A stretch of DNA of 64,000 bases from Cucumis sativus (taxonomy: Eukaryota; Streptophyta; Magnoliopsida; Cucurbitales; Cucurbitaceae): positions 15,466,307 through 15,530,306 of the forward strand of contig NC_026661.2 in NCBI RefSeq assembly GCF_000004075.3, given 5' to 3'. Positions 24,695 to 37,013 of the stretch are shown in pieces. How positions within the stretch are numbered: the stretch's first letter is position 1; each line of letters starts with the position of its first letter. Position numbers and translations under genes: made by a program. The notes under the pieces were generated by a model. The model searched no databases and had not been told where the DNA came from. It was given only the letters and a program-made list of their open reading frames with translations.

Positions 24695-25946
24695 TCATCT
24701 ACTTCTCTTGCATAAAACAGAAACAAGTGTTTCTTCTTCTCTCATTCTTTTCATATTACTGTTGAAGCTACACGAATACGTCATCCGTTGGCCAACATTG
24801 GGTGTGTCGCTCACTCCTCCGTCCGATAATCCATCGAAACCTGAATAATATGATCATTCGAGTGTCAAGGACACAAAAGAATACAAGTAACAACACTTGG
24901 CAAACTGATTATATATGGAAAAGCCACCACAAAACTAGTCTTAACTCTTGACTATGTACCTGATTTGGTTTCGTTTAACTTCAATTTCTTGAGTAAGATG
25001 ACTTCTTCCATTTGTTGTTTTCTTTTACAACTATTTGGACTAAATTTGGATGATGGAGAATCCATATGTTTGGTTCCTGTATTAGATCAAACACAAATAA
25101 GTTCCAGATCAATGTAATCAGTTCTTCAAACTCATAAGATCTCCAAAGGTTGCCTTTTTTTTCCTTCCTTAATTTGTTTACAGTGTAAAGTAAATTTAGT
25201 TCTTGAACTTCTTGTTTAGTGCCTACTACCCATTTAACAATAATTCAAGTCAGAAAATAAGCCAACTGAAGATCATCCCAATTTTAAGCTTCTTTCATAC
25301 AGTATTTAAAGATTTTACCTAAGTCCATAAACTTCATCTTTTTGCTCTTGACCAAGTTGCCTTCTGGTTTTATCCTCCCAACATTAACATCACCATATTC
25401 TTCATCAGCCTCATAATGATCTCCACTTACAAATTCACGAGAACCATGAACCCCTAAAAAGAGAAACAAAAAAAGAAAAAAAAAATTACAACCTAATAAA
25501 CAGTTTATCATTAAAAAAAACAAAAAGATAACTAATTTCGAGTTTCAGCTTTCTCAGTAAAAGAACAGAAACCCTAATCCGTAGAAACAGAGTCCTGGAA
25601 CAAAACAAAAGCCAGAGGAAGAAGAGAATAAAGAGAACTCACTCTTGGCGCCAATTTTAGAGAGCTTTCCATCAACGAGAAGAGCCTCATGCTGGGAGCT
25701 GCCAATTGGGAGGCGTTTAGTAGAGAAGAAAGAGAGAAGAGAGTTCCAAGTAACAGAGGAAATGAGATCGCGGCCACGGCTGAGGAAGTGACCATTGAGC
25801 TTCAGCGATGAAGGGTCAAGGCCAAAAATGGCGGCTATGGAGCCGATATCGATGGGATTGTCTTGGGAAGCTAGGAATGGAGCAAAGGTGGAGAGTGAAG
25901 GGCAAAATAAATGAATTGTTGTGAGTTTCTGAAGTGTCTTCTCCAT
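24695..25946 (-). CDS. Conserved plant protein of unknown function
   Basis: Four exons, 25946-25643, 25453-25319, 25076-24960 and 24840-24695, each join at phase 1 through GT-AG introns and stay open to a TGA. The product is 233 residues. The start is the ATG of MEKTLQKLTTIHLF. Residues about 10-95 are the compact, conserved-looking part, with NPIDIGSIAAIFGLDPSSLK and VTWNSLLSFFSTKRLP, followed by ALLVDGKLSKIG. The rest is polar and lysine-rich (KCKRK-type clusters, MEEVILLKKLKLNETKSG), with no signal peptide or membrane helix. I do not recognise the family and assign no function. Four phase-1 junctions that preserve one frame are strong evidence it is real. The basic tail hints at a nuclear protein, but weakly. 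Confidence 0.82.
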
Positions 25947-26679
25947 CGCAATCTGAAGCTCTAAATGGGTATTATCATATTGTTTTGTAAAGCGCTGGCG
26001 ACGGAATGTGTTGAATTTGCTTCCTAATGGTCTCTGGAAGTGTCTCGGACTCTCGGGCTCTCGTGGAGACACGAGATAGTGGACACATATCTCTCTTAAA
26101 AAGTATATATTAAAATAGGGTTCTTATGAAATTTTCTTTTTTTGAAAAAAACATTATTTCAATAATACGGTAAAAATGTGGGATATTTTTAAAAAAATAA
26201 AACAACAATTTTGAAAAATGATAAAATTAACCGGCCTACGATGTAAAATACCTTGTCACACCCTCTTCGATTGTCGCACCTTGCGAACAATGGAGGACGT
26301 GTTGCCTAGACACCCAACGCATCTTCCCTCTTTAGGTTGACGTGCCAAACATCTAGTAAGTAGAACAACTCATCAATTTAAAATTTATGTGCGGAAGGTT
26401 ATCTTAAAGAAATGAAGGATACTTCATTAATGTGGTTATAATAGTACATGTTACCATGGGTACTTAAGTCCCCTTAAAAGAAATGAAATATTGTCTTACT
26501 CGACTTACTCGTGTAATGATTGTCTTAAAAACTTGGTAGTTTTGGGTCGGAGTTAGGGAATAATGTTGTTGTGCATTTGTATCTAATTCTACATGGTGAG
26601 TCATCGATCATGGTAACTTCATACTATATGCTCATTACGTATCTCTTCATCATTTATTACTAAGTTCACGTTGAGTACA

Positions 26680-28280
26680 AGTTTTTTTATTGTTTGCCCA
26701 AGTTTAAGCGAAACAATAGATTGCCTAGATAATCTAGGGCCGAACACAGAAAATTAATATCAAAGCTTAGTTCTAGGGTTTATTCCTCATTCGAGCAATA
26801 TAGAAGAATTATCTATATAGTATAATGAAGTGTAAGTTTATACTATATCTACTTATCTACACTAGAAAATCTATACAAGGTGATGGAAAATGAAAGTAAG
26901 ATGGAGGTCTGAACTAAATTGTATAAAAGAAATGGTGACAAAAGGCCTTTGTGCTACTAGGTGATTAAACCATGCTAAGTCATGATGCAATAAATCTTAG
27001 TTAACTAACCTATAATTAAGGCAAGCACCTCTTGATGTCTTAAAATGCCATACTTGTTCGGGTTGCAAATGACTAAACTAGATTAAGCAAGATGTATCTA
27101 GAAGATTTTACTATAAAACTTATAGGAGTTGCTTGGGCCCCTAGCTTGGAATCAAGTGGGCATGACATTTGATGCCAAACCCATGTTTGGCCCATTGTGT
27201 AAAACCATAGACAGTGTAAATTCATGGTTTTTTTTTAAAAAAATTAAATTTTAGTTATCAAATTTAAACTAATAATGTCACTTTCATTTAGAAATTATTG
27301 CCCTAATCTTTGAATAACAAATCAAATAAATTAAAGATTGAAATAATTTGAGTTGGTTTGACTCAACGAGATTAAAAATTTGTTTATAATTTTATGTATT
27401 AAATAAGATTTTTTTAGTCAAAATAGTTAGTGTAATTTCTTATTGTTCAAGGAAATAAATATAGAATTTCTTTATTTTTTGTATATGTAAAATAAAAACA
27501 TTTTTTTATTACTCAAATAAAAAAATAAAAAATAGTATATTTTTGTTCAAAGAATAAAAATAAATGAACACATTAAAACTTTCCTATTCATCTTTGTTTT
27601 ATCATTTTTTGTATGGAGAAAATATAAATCTCATTCTCGAGTAAAACTTGAAGAAAATAAATGGAAAGAGCTCAAAAATTTAAATATATTTAACACATAA
27701 TTAAATTTTTTAAATTTTAAGAGTATGTTACCTAGCATACAAAATAGGATTTAAATATACATTTTTCATTTTTTTTCTTTGGTCACTCTAACTAAAAGAC
27801 TTATCACTTATTTGGATTGACTTAAGAAAAAGATATTTTTTTTAAAAAAAATCTTTTTTATTTAAACTCTTTTGCTGTTTAAATATTACGTTACATGTGC
27901 ATAATAGAAAGTCAACCATAACTATCACTAAATATAACTCTATTTGACTTTCGTTTTTGCATGACCCTTTTGCTATGCTTATTTTGAAACTTAGCTATTA
28001 GACATTTTTTAATGTTTTGCTTAACTTAAGTTTTTGTAAACTTCATCTGATTACATAACTTCTTATATTTTGTAAATAGGTTGTAATAATCCTAATTAGA
28101 TTATTCATGTTAGTGCAACTGTAATCAAAATTATTGTTATTGAATGTTAAACTTTTTTATTTTTAGGTTATTGTCATGAAAATCAATAAGACAAGAAATT
28201 GAATTATATGTACAAAATATTAAAAAAAATCAATAAAATATTTTATACATGATAAATTTAGATTGTACCATTGACAAAAA

Positions 28281-28311
<31 letters not shown>

Positions 28312-29473
28312 TCAATTTCTACACAATTTCTGTACCCCAAACGCAGACATATGTAATTCTCACGCATCAAAATTCCATCAAATAAGTCCACGGTCATTTA
28401 ATTTTCAGACATTTGATTCTGAATCTGTGCGTCGAACGCCCTCATAAAGCTTCTCCTTTAAGGGTGACAACCTCTCAATGGTCACCCACCATTGTTCTCC
28501 TCTTGGGACACAAATGATGGAAGTTGTCTCTAAACTCTTCCTTATGCACCTTAGCCATATCCTTGCTACTTGCCCTCTTGAGTAGTTGGCAATAAATACT
28601 GGCCAAGTGATGACTATAGCTCAGCTAACGCAATAAGAGGTATAAGCTAAGCTTCTTATCAAGAAATTATCACAAACTTAAACTACAAATAACACATTGA
28701 CAGATGAAAGGTAAAGACATGATGGATTGAAAAGGTATAAATATGCAATGTATTAAAGAATGTAGGTATTTGGCCACTATACAATATGAAAAAATACATT
28801 GCAAAGAAATACAAAAATGGAAAAAATAGAAATGACATTACAAGTTAGGGGGAAATGGAAGATGTACTCATCTCTACTCAGATCTTGAGCTTTTACCTAC
28901 AAACGGACTAAAGAAGTGGAAGAAAAACTTTTACAGAGGGTGAAAAATCTACTCATTTCTACCACTCTCTAGGATTTAGGCCAGTCCATACAGACGTTTG
29001 GCTTCTCTCTTAGCCGACCTTCCACTTGGTCCATTTAGACCTTTTGTTGCTTGGTAGGGATGAAGTTCTTTTTATAGGCAACTTTCGACATAAAGCTTTT
29101 ATTCTTCTAAACATGTTAGCACCGAAAACAACTTTGTCAAGTCACATCAACTCCGACTACCATTTCTGTCTTCTAGTGAACCTATGCTCACATACTGATG
29201 TGAATCTCGCCTAGTAACTGTACTTGCTAGGCAAGGTCTTCTCATGTAGACTTCATGCGAGTTTTCTACAATTCATAAACTTCTTTTTTGTTCATATCTT
29301 GTGTTAAAACACTAAAAACATGGTAAGATAGGCATGAAAGCTTATGTAAAGTGAATTTTCGAATATTTATGAATTTACAACATAAGCTACGCACTTTGAC
29401 ACATTTATTATGCGTTTTGGTCTCATTATTCTATCTAAAATGTTATAATAACTTGTATTTCTACAAGTTATCA
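26680..29473 (-). mobile_element. LTR-like dispersed repeat, copy 2, with internal insertion
   Basis: Shares terminus TGATAACTTGTAGAAATACA (minus strand from 29473) and word order with the copy at 16370-17775. Left parts match at 26680-27050 and right parts at 28440-29473. Between them lies about 1.4 kb of AT-rich sequence absent from copy 1, including poly-A followed by (AT)n at about 28288-28313. That stretch is probably a later insertion. No protein-coding content seen. Confidence 0.55.
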
Positions 29474-29479
29474 CGTAAC

Positions 29480-30330
29480 CCCTACATGCTATGCGAAAAG
29501 ACAACGGCCACTACCAAAATGATGTGATTTTAGGACACAAAAGACGATCACACTGCAAGTTCAACGCTCGATGTCCTTCACTACTAATGGAGAGGGGGAA
29601 CAAAACAAAAATTTGAAAGGTTAGACGAGAATTTCTAGTGAGTGGAGGAAATCTCTTTTACTATTAAACAAATTAAGTTGTCGAGTGGCCTCATAATCGA
29701 ACATGAGAAAATCAATTATATCAAAAGTAATTTATCATTTTGCAATTCTTCATTTCGCATGTCTTAAGCATACTGATTATTCATCTTACATAATCATTCT
29801 ACACAATTGGTTTATACACTTGTACCTTTTGTTCTCAGTTCAAGTGTTTACCATACTCTTTTGCCGAAGTAAATTTACCCCAAATCACATCGCAAGGGTA
29901 AATTTACTCCACATGGTCGTTTTGCGGTCGCAAAAACAAGAGTGTGATAAACTCTAAACAATCGTGTATATATATAAACAAAAATTTAAACCATCTAAAC
30001 GATAAAAAAATCTTGAAAAAACAATCGTGTAAAAAAGAATAGTTAAATCTAAACGATTATTTTCAAATATATATTATAAGCGTTTTCAAATATTTTTTAT
30101 ATTTTTTTATTTTTTTACGTTAAATATTCGAGTGGTTTGTTATATTTTTATTGAAACACCGTGTATAAAATCTAAAAATTGGAATTTAATGTTGGCTTTG
30201 TGTGCAAAAGATAATAGATACCAAATGGACAAACGATTCATTGGAAGACAAAAACTTTGATTTTGCATTAGCAACGAAGGAACAAAAATAAAAGAAAAAG
30301 GAAAAAGAAAAGCTTCTTTTTGCGACCCCA
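29480..30330. other. Spacer and SAM-gene promoter region
   Basis: AT-rich with no supported gene. The last ~170 bases before 30501 become C and T rich (CTCTCGTCTCTCACTCTC), typical of a plant 5' UTR and core promoter. Confidence 0.5.
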
Positions 30331-30500
30331 AAACTGCAGTTTCACCCCGCGCTCTCGTCTCTCACTCTCTTTCGATTTCTTCAGCATTCAATACATTTTT
30401 CAAATCGCAATCACAACCATACCTTGCTCCGGATTTTTCCTCTCCAACAGGATTTAGGGTTAGGGTTCGTTTCTTCATTTCTCCTCCTCTAATTATAAAC

Positions 30501-33500
30501 ATGTATGCTGATCGATTGGAGGCCGATAACCATAGGTCTATAAAGGACCGACTCAATGGAAACTCTTCTGACCTTTCTGCCCGCCGCCGGCCGATTACTG
30601 GGAAGAGGTTCGTTGTCTTTTTTCCCTTTCTTTTGGGTTTTTGGAAGTTTTTTGAGATGTGGGAAGTAATTACTTTTGGGATTTTTTTTTTGTTGTAGTT
30701 TGTGTCATTTGCAAGGTTTGGTACCCTGGTGGAATTGAGAACTAAGTCATTTCTGTTGTGGCCTTTTTCTGTTGTTGAACTTGTTGGGATTTTTTATTTT
30801 TTATTTTTAATTTACTTAAGACTGATGGTGTTTGCTTAATTTGGTTGTAACTTTGAGGTTCTTCTCGTTCGAGTTGTTTTTGGAATCTTGTAGATTTGTG
30901 TGTATTTACGGCACATTGAGCTGTTGCAGCTGCCTTGGAATGCAAAGTGTTTGGTTGCATTAGGTCATCACTCATCTTTAGTGGATCAATTGTGGTTGTT
31001 CTCGTGTTATTTTGGCTTCATCCTTTAGGGCCGTTATTTTGTTTTCTATGATCCAAGTTCGAAGATTATGCTAAAGCTTTGTCACACATTCGTTGTATTT
31101 TGGTTTAATGTGTTATTGAATTTACCATCACCAAAAAGGCGAAAATTTACTTGGTTGTTACATTTGTCAAAGATCTTGAGATGGATATGGTTTTTATGCT
31201 TATCCGGTGTACAAAAGGGTGTAAGTGGCTCAGTTAGCTTGGTTCCTAGCTAAAAACTGAGACATTCACGGTTTTAACTTGTATAGTTGAATTAACCAGC
31301 TCTTATTAACCGTACCAACTACGCTGACTTGTGGTTTTTTTCAGTTTTAAATTAACTCCTCTACTTCTCTGGGAATTTTCTTTTAGTTTCTTATAGCTTC
31401 CCAGCATCTCAAGGAAACTCCAATTTTCTATCCAAGAGCAAGTAACCTCCAAGATCATGCTCATCAGCTCATGCATTAGACACATTTTTTTTCATTTGAT
31501 GTTAGATTGAACTTACCATCTTGGAAACTAATTTGATTGATGCATGCATAAATTATCTTCTCTTCTGTATGAAGAATAAGACTATTTAAACTTTTCTAAA
31601 ATTTGGTGCTTATGTGTGAACTTTTCATAGTATTTTAGAATATGTGTTTTATTTTTGCTTTCATTTTTTAAAGTAAGATGGCAATATGTGAATGTAGTAT
31701 GGACTTTCTTTTTAAGTTTGGTCTTTTGGTTTCTGAAGTTTGTTTTATCAACTTTGTGGAGAGCCATCAACATTGCTTCCCTTATTATGGAAGTATTTGA
31801 TTCTCTTGTTATCGATACAGTCGATGATCTACATGTTATTATTTGTTGAGTCTTATCTTTTGATTATATTTTATCCATATCATATGCATTCCAGGCAGAG
31901 AGAAGATGACAAATGGGAGCATGATCTCTATGAGAATGATGAACCACAAACTTCAAGTATGAATTGGGTGTAATTGTATTGCACATCTAAACCCTTCTTT
32001 TGTTAGATGGTTCTAATCCACCTTATAAGCTCTTGACTATGTTCTAATGGCTTTAAAGATCGCAGAGTTGGTGCTCGGGATCTTCGCTTGAAGCTCCAAA
32101 AGAAAAGCCAACAGCAAAGTGGAAATGCACCTTTTTCAGGAGTGCGGGATCTACGTGAAAAGTTATCTGGTACAATGAAACCACAAGCTGCAAATAATGA
32201 TCCACCAAAACCAAAATTGGAAGTTACAAAAGCACCTCGAAAAAATGATGCTATTGAAGCTCATACTTCATCCACTCAAAAAGCAGTAGCCAAGTCTGCT
32301 ACTAGGAAAAAGGCTGCTCAGAAGGCAAGGAACTTACATTTATTTTGTTTGATTTCACTAGAAAATATGTATTTTGTTAAATGATGGAGGTTGGCAATTT
32401 TTGCATTCAATTTTTTTCTAGTAAAACTTTCTTATATGAGAACCTGACATTTTTTACGTTGACATTGGTTGGTTGGGAGATCTTCTGGAAGATAGTTGTT
32501 TAAATAAACCCTTCTTCAATAATGAGATCTCGCGGGATAATATTTTGGCCACAAGAGCTTTTAGGCAGGAAGACCTTTTAACCTCCCTTCTGTTCCTCCT
32601 TGTGGTCGATGTCCTTAGCAAAATCATGAATAGATGTGTTGGTGGTAAAGTCCTTGAGCCCGTTGAAGTTGGTAAGGATAGGGTGGGTCTCTCCCATCTC
32701 CAATTTTCAGATGATACCAAAACTTTATCTTTTTGGAGTCTGGTGGTGGATGAAGTTTGGAAAAAGATTAGCCTTATGGAAAAAGGGTTTTTCCTTTAAA
32801 TTTTTCTGACTTGGTCTCATTTGGTCAATGAGTGTCATCCCAATCTATTACTTCACCCTTACTTTATGGAGGTTTGAGTGAGGTTGGCAAGAGCATTGAG
32901 AAGTGATAATTTTATGTAATATGTTGAATATTCAGAATAATTTAGAGTACATAATGACCTTTTACATTGGGAAATAAATAGACCTTTGGTAGAGCACCAA
33001 GTAATGGTTCTATTTGTTCATTAAGCAACCAAACTATTACAGAATACAATACTCAAACCAGTCTTGAAAACACAGAACAAACAAGTACTATTACAGACAA
33101 TAACCAAGTTCAAAATAAAACATTCAAACATCAAAAGTAATTTACGATAATGGAAAACACTTTCTAATTAAAGTAACTGAACAACTTCGGTAATTCTGCT
33201 CTCCAGAAACAACAGCCCCTCCACTTCCAGAAACTGATTAACCACCCCCATCTTTCCTTCCATCTCTCCCTTTCAACCTCCCCCCATGTAACTAACTATG
33301 GTCCCCACTAAGGCGGTTTCCACTTCCTCCACTTCGATCACCGGTGCACGTGCCATTCCACTTGTTTTCCTTCTGCCATATTGTATTACAATTGGTGGTC
33401 TATCAACCTCAAAGAAACAACTAAAGGAAAATACATAAATGGAAAATACCAAAAAGGAAAATAATAATAAGCCATAAACCATAATTTACTTTTGATGAGA

Positions 33501-36500
33501 AGCTTATGAGCAATTTTCTTTGAAAAGAGGTGGTAGAAGGAAAAGTAAAAGGGGTTCTTCGTCATATGGGAGACCATGGGTTGGTTAATCACTGTGGTGT
33601 TGGGGTTGGGGTTGGGGTTGGGGGTAGAACTTGGGAATTTAAAATTCTGCAACAAAGCGTCGTTAGCCAAATGGCTTTAGGGTTTCTCCCTTGAGCACAA
33701 TTTCTCTTTGGCACAAAGTTAGTTCTGGTAAGTATGGTCCTTATTCTTTCAATGGTTGTTCAGTGGGGTTAAAGGCTCATATCAGAATTCATGGAAGGAT
33801 ATATCTAGGAGATCCCCTTGTTCATTGTGTGGTATGAGAGGGGAAGAATTCTTTTTTTGGGAAGATCAGTGGGTGGGGATCTCCATCTACTCTTTTTGTT
33901 TTCTCACGTTTAGGTTGGATGTTTGGGTTTTGTCTGTCTATCCACTAGGGAAGCGATGGATCTGGTCTATCTTTTTTCTTTGCTTGAGGATTGTAACTTT
34001 AGGCTTGGGAGAAGAGGTTGGTGGGTGTGGAGTCCCAACTCTTCAAATGGATTCTTGTGTAAATTATTTCGTAGTTTGATTAATCCATCTCCTGTAGGTG
34101 AGTTAGCATTTTTCGTTCTTTAGAGGATTAAGATGTTGTGGAAAGTATAGATTTTTACATGGTCTTGCTAACACAATAGATTGACTTATGAGGAAGTTGC
34201 ATTCATTAGTTGGTTTGTTTTGGTTGTAATCTCTATCAAAAGACAGAGTAAGACTTGGTACCATAGTCTCTAACTCTCTGGAGATGTGAGTTTGCGAGTT
34301 TTGCTCAGGATTACTTCTGTCAGATGTGTGGTTTCTTGCTAGCTCGACATAGGGACATGAGTGTTCTGACCAGAGAGTTTCTTCTCCTCTGCCCCTTTAT
34401 ATGAAGGATTGCTTTTTATGGTTGGCAGGATTGGAATGACAGGGAGTGTTTAGACAGATGGAGAGATATCCTAATTGTCTTTGGTCTCTTGTTAGATTCT
34501 ATGTTTTCCTTTAGACGTCGATTTTGAAGACCTTTTGCAACTATTTAGACACTATTTTGTATTGTTGGAGCATTTTCTTTAGTGTGCTTCCCTTCTTTTG
34601 TGAGCTTGGTTTTCTGTATGCTCTTTTATTCTTTTATTCTTTTCCTTGATGGAAGGTTTCATTTTTCTCACTCTGTTGGCTTCTAAATTCTCTTGTAGCC
34701 CCTCAGTTAGACCTTCATGGTATTTAATGCTACTTTGCTAATGAACTGAAGAGAAGTCCTATCTGTAAGCCAAATGCATGTTATTTATGTCAACACTTTG
34801 TGAGGCTCCCAATTATTCACACATATGTGAGGAAGGGTAAAAAGGGGAATTCGTCTATTAAAGAGAAAGAATGATTGGTGAAAGAGATCGTGAGAGTGGG
34901 CCCCACTGGGAAAAGAATTTAGGAAGCCTATAAATAGTGATTGATAGAGAGAGGATAGCTAGGTTTTATTTTGTCATCTTTATGATGGGTAGGCTGCTGT
35001 AGCCGTAAAAGGGTTACCATTTGTGTAAAGGGGGCTGGTATGTTCTTTTGCTGTTTTCTTTCCTTGTTATATTTCTTTATTGTTACTTGTAGACATCTTT
35101 TGGCTTATACATAAATAAAGAATATCAAAGTATTGCCTTTGTTTAGCCATTGTTGGGTATTTTAGTTGGTAGCCTGACACACTTTTAATTGAATAAAAAT
35201 TTAAGTAGCCTTACTGGATCATCCTAGAATCTTAGTAATCCAAACTTGGAATAAGCAACTTTATATTGTAGTTGATGGCCATCATGGGCTGAGTAACCTT
35301 GTGAACTATTGAAACTTTTATGTTTTGCTTTTTTTTTTCTTTTTTTTGATAAACATGAGTTTTGATGCAGAGTGATACATCAGTGGATGACTTCCTACAG
35401 TCCTTGGGTCTCGAAAAATATTCCATTACGTTTCAAGCAGAGGAAGTAAGAAAATCTATCTTTCCAAGCATAAAATCTGTTTTTGAAGCTTTCAGCTGAA
35501 CTTCTCTAATTGGTTTTCGTTCAACATGGTTCATATAGGTTGATATGACAGCGCTTGTACACATGGGAGATGATGATCTCAAGGCTTTAGGAGTACCAAT
35601 GGTAAACTCAAGGCCTTGATTTGATTTCATGTTTTTTACTTTTTAGTTATGTGCTTGTATGTTTTTAGCCGGTTTGAACTCACTATTTAGCATTGTATGT
35701 TTTTACATGGGCAGTTGTGTAATGTGTTTTTACATGAGTAGCTGGTTTGAATTCACTATTTAGTGTTTAGCTATTAATATTTGAAGAACTTTTAAATGTT
35801 TTCTTCACTCTTGTATTAGATGTTGAAGCTATGTGGTATTTTTGTTTCTTAAGCAGCTAGTTCCCTAAATTCTAATATTTCGACCTATCACAACTAGGAC
35901 TAATAGCAGGATGTGGCTGCTCAGATAAGAATGTATTTTGTCAGTTATTATTCAATCAAAAGAAATAGTTAACATGTAGACAACGCGTGCTAGCTCTCTC
36001 ACCTTACTAATTCTACTTCAATGCTGAGGTGTGAGGTGCAGGTTATTTTATAGAGTTACTGAAAGAGCCAGGTGGATCTGATCTGGCTTATACACAAATA
36101 GGCAACTAACATTGCTTCTAGAAGTTTCAAACTTTGTCGAAATCAAAACTTCCGTCCAAACTGTGGAGAAGATTTGTAGAAGAATCCTTTTAGTTTTCTG
36201 TACAGTTTCTTGTCTTGGAAAAGGTAGTTCCCTGTTATCAGTTGGATGATGTTAGGATACTAACAATAATTTAGACTGAAAGGACTGTATAAATGGCTTA
36301 AACAGAGGCGGTACTCTGGTTTACTTTATTTATATATAAAGCCAAATGATCCAGATTCACAAGATGAAAAGAAATAACAAGAAACAACAAGGAAAAATGC
36401 AGAAAAGATCATACCAGCCTCTTGGTTTTAAGAGACCCTGGTGGCTGCTGTAGCCCTACCTCCTAAAAGTTAAAAATACCCTAGCTACTCCAACCTAATA

Positions 36501-37013
36501 ATCCTATTTATAGACTCACATATTCCTCAGCCCAGTGGGCCCTACCACTCAGAACGTCCTTCCAATCATTTCTCCATAATAATTCCCTGTGCAGTTACTT
36601 TTCTACCCTTCCTCCTATAAGTATGGATAATTGGGGGTCTTACAGATGACTGCCAGTTTCTTGTGTTCGATCAAAGGAGAGAGATGGTTGGCTTCTTCCT
36701 GACAGGGACGGGGATGACAGCCAGCTTTCAGATCCTCCTGATAGCAAGATATTGCAGGAAAATGAAACATCATATGCCAAATACATTATAATTTACCCTT
36801 CATGTGAGAATAACTTAAAAATATAAGAATATTGTCAGCAGTGTTCATGAGTATAGCAGATCCAATAAAGTAGCATTTCTTGTGTCGTGTTTGTTAACTC
36901 ATTTATTCTTTTAATGCTTGGGTCTTGAATCAAGAACCTTGTACTGAAGTTATCAGCTCTGATTTCAGGGGCCAAGAAAGAAGATCCTTTTGGCATTGGA
37001 ATCAAGAGTATGA
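30501..37013 (+). CDS. SAM-domain protein related to peach WEEP
   Basis: Six exons, 30501-30607, 31895-31956, 32059-32324, 35371-35445, 35539-35601 and 36969-37013, join in frame to 205 residues. The N-terminus (MYADRLEADNHRSIKDRLNG) and the middle (RRVGARDLRLKLQKKS) are basic and low complexity. Residues about 146-203 are a sterile alpha motif domain, with SVDDFLQSLGLEKYSITF, MTALVHMGDDDLKALGVP and GPRKKILLAL. SAM domains make protein-protein polymers. A closely similar plant SAM protein, WEEP, controls branch angle in peach, so a role in shoot growth angle is possible but inferred. Intron 3 appears to use a GC donor (AAG then GCAAGG). Intron 3 is 3 kb and holds a LINE remnant and a solo LTR; intron 5 holds a second solo LTR. 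The coding part looks intact. Confidence 0.9.
32454..34780 (+). mobile_element. Degenerate L1-type LINE in SAM-gene intron 3
   Basis: Reverse-transcriptase residues persist at 32473-32799: LLFLLVVDVLSKIMNR, then DRVGLSHLQFSDDT where active elements have FADD. The nearby QGDPLSP motif is decayed to QEDLLTSL. After an interruption at about 32890-33690, the C-terminal part resumes with WKDIS and FFWEDQWVG. It runs through a zinc-knuckle-like region to a 3' end of TTTTGTGAGCTTGGTTTT near 34600. Multiple stops and frameshifts make it inactive. It runs in the same direction as the host gene. Confidence 0.8.
32890..33690 (-). mobile_element. Insertion of uncertain type splitting the LINE
   Basis: This block separates two halves of the same LINE, so it entered later. 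A minus frame from about 33670 reads LLQNFKFPSSTPNPNPN and MVSHMTKNPFYFSF, reminiscent of the N-terminus of copia gag proteins. The plus strand shows a (GGGGTT)n-like run at about 33601-33625. Edges and target duplications were not resolved. Confidence 0.35.
34799..35179 (+). mobile_element. Solo LTR (copy A), 381 bp, with CACTT target duplication
   Basis: Starts TGTGAGGCTCCCAATTATTC and ends in GGTAGCCTGACA, flanked on both sides by CACTT (34794-34798 and 35180-35184). A TATA-like CTATAAATAG lies near 34930 and an AATAAAG signal near 35115. It matches copy B at 36250-36644 in the opposite orientation. TG and CA ends, a 5 bp duplication and no internal domain identify a solo LTR. Confidence 0.9.
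36250..36644 (-). mobile_element. Solo LTR (copy B), 395 bp, with GATGA target duplication
   Basis: Read on the minus strand it starts TGTAAGACCCCCAATTATCC, passes CTATAAATAG and AATAAAG, and ends in GTATCCTAACA. GATGA flanks both ends (36245-36249 and 36645-36649). It is the same family as copy A and lies in intron 5 of the SAM gene in antisense orientation. Confidence 0.9.

Noticed and set aside
33601..33625. Possible interstitial telomere repeat
   Set aside because: The unit is GGGGTT over only a few copies, not the plant TTTAGGG, and it also reads as a gag-like proline-asparagine run.
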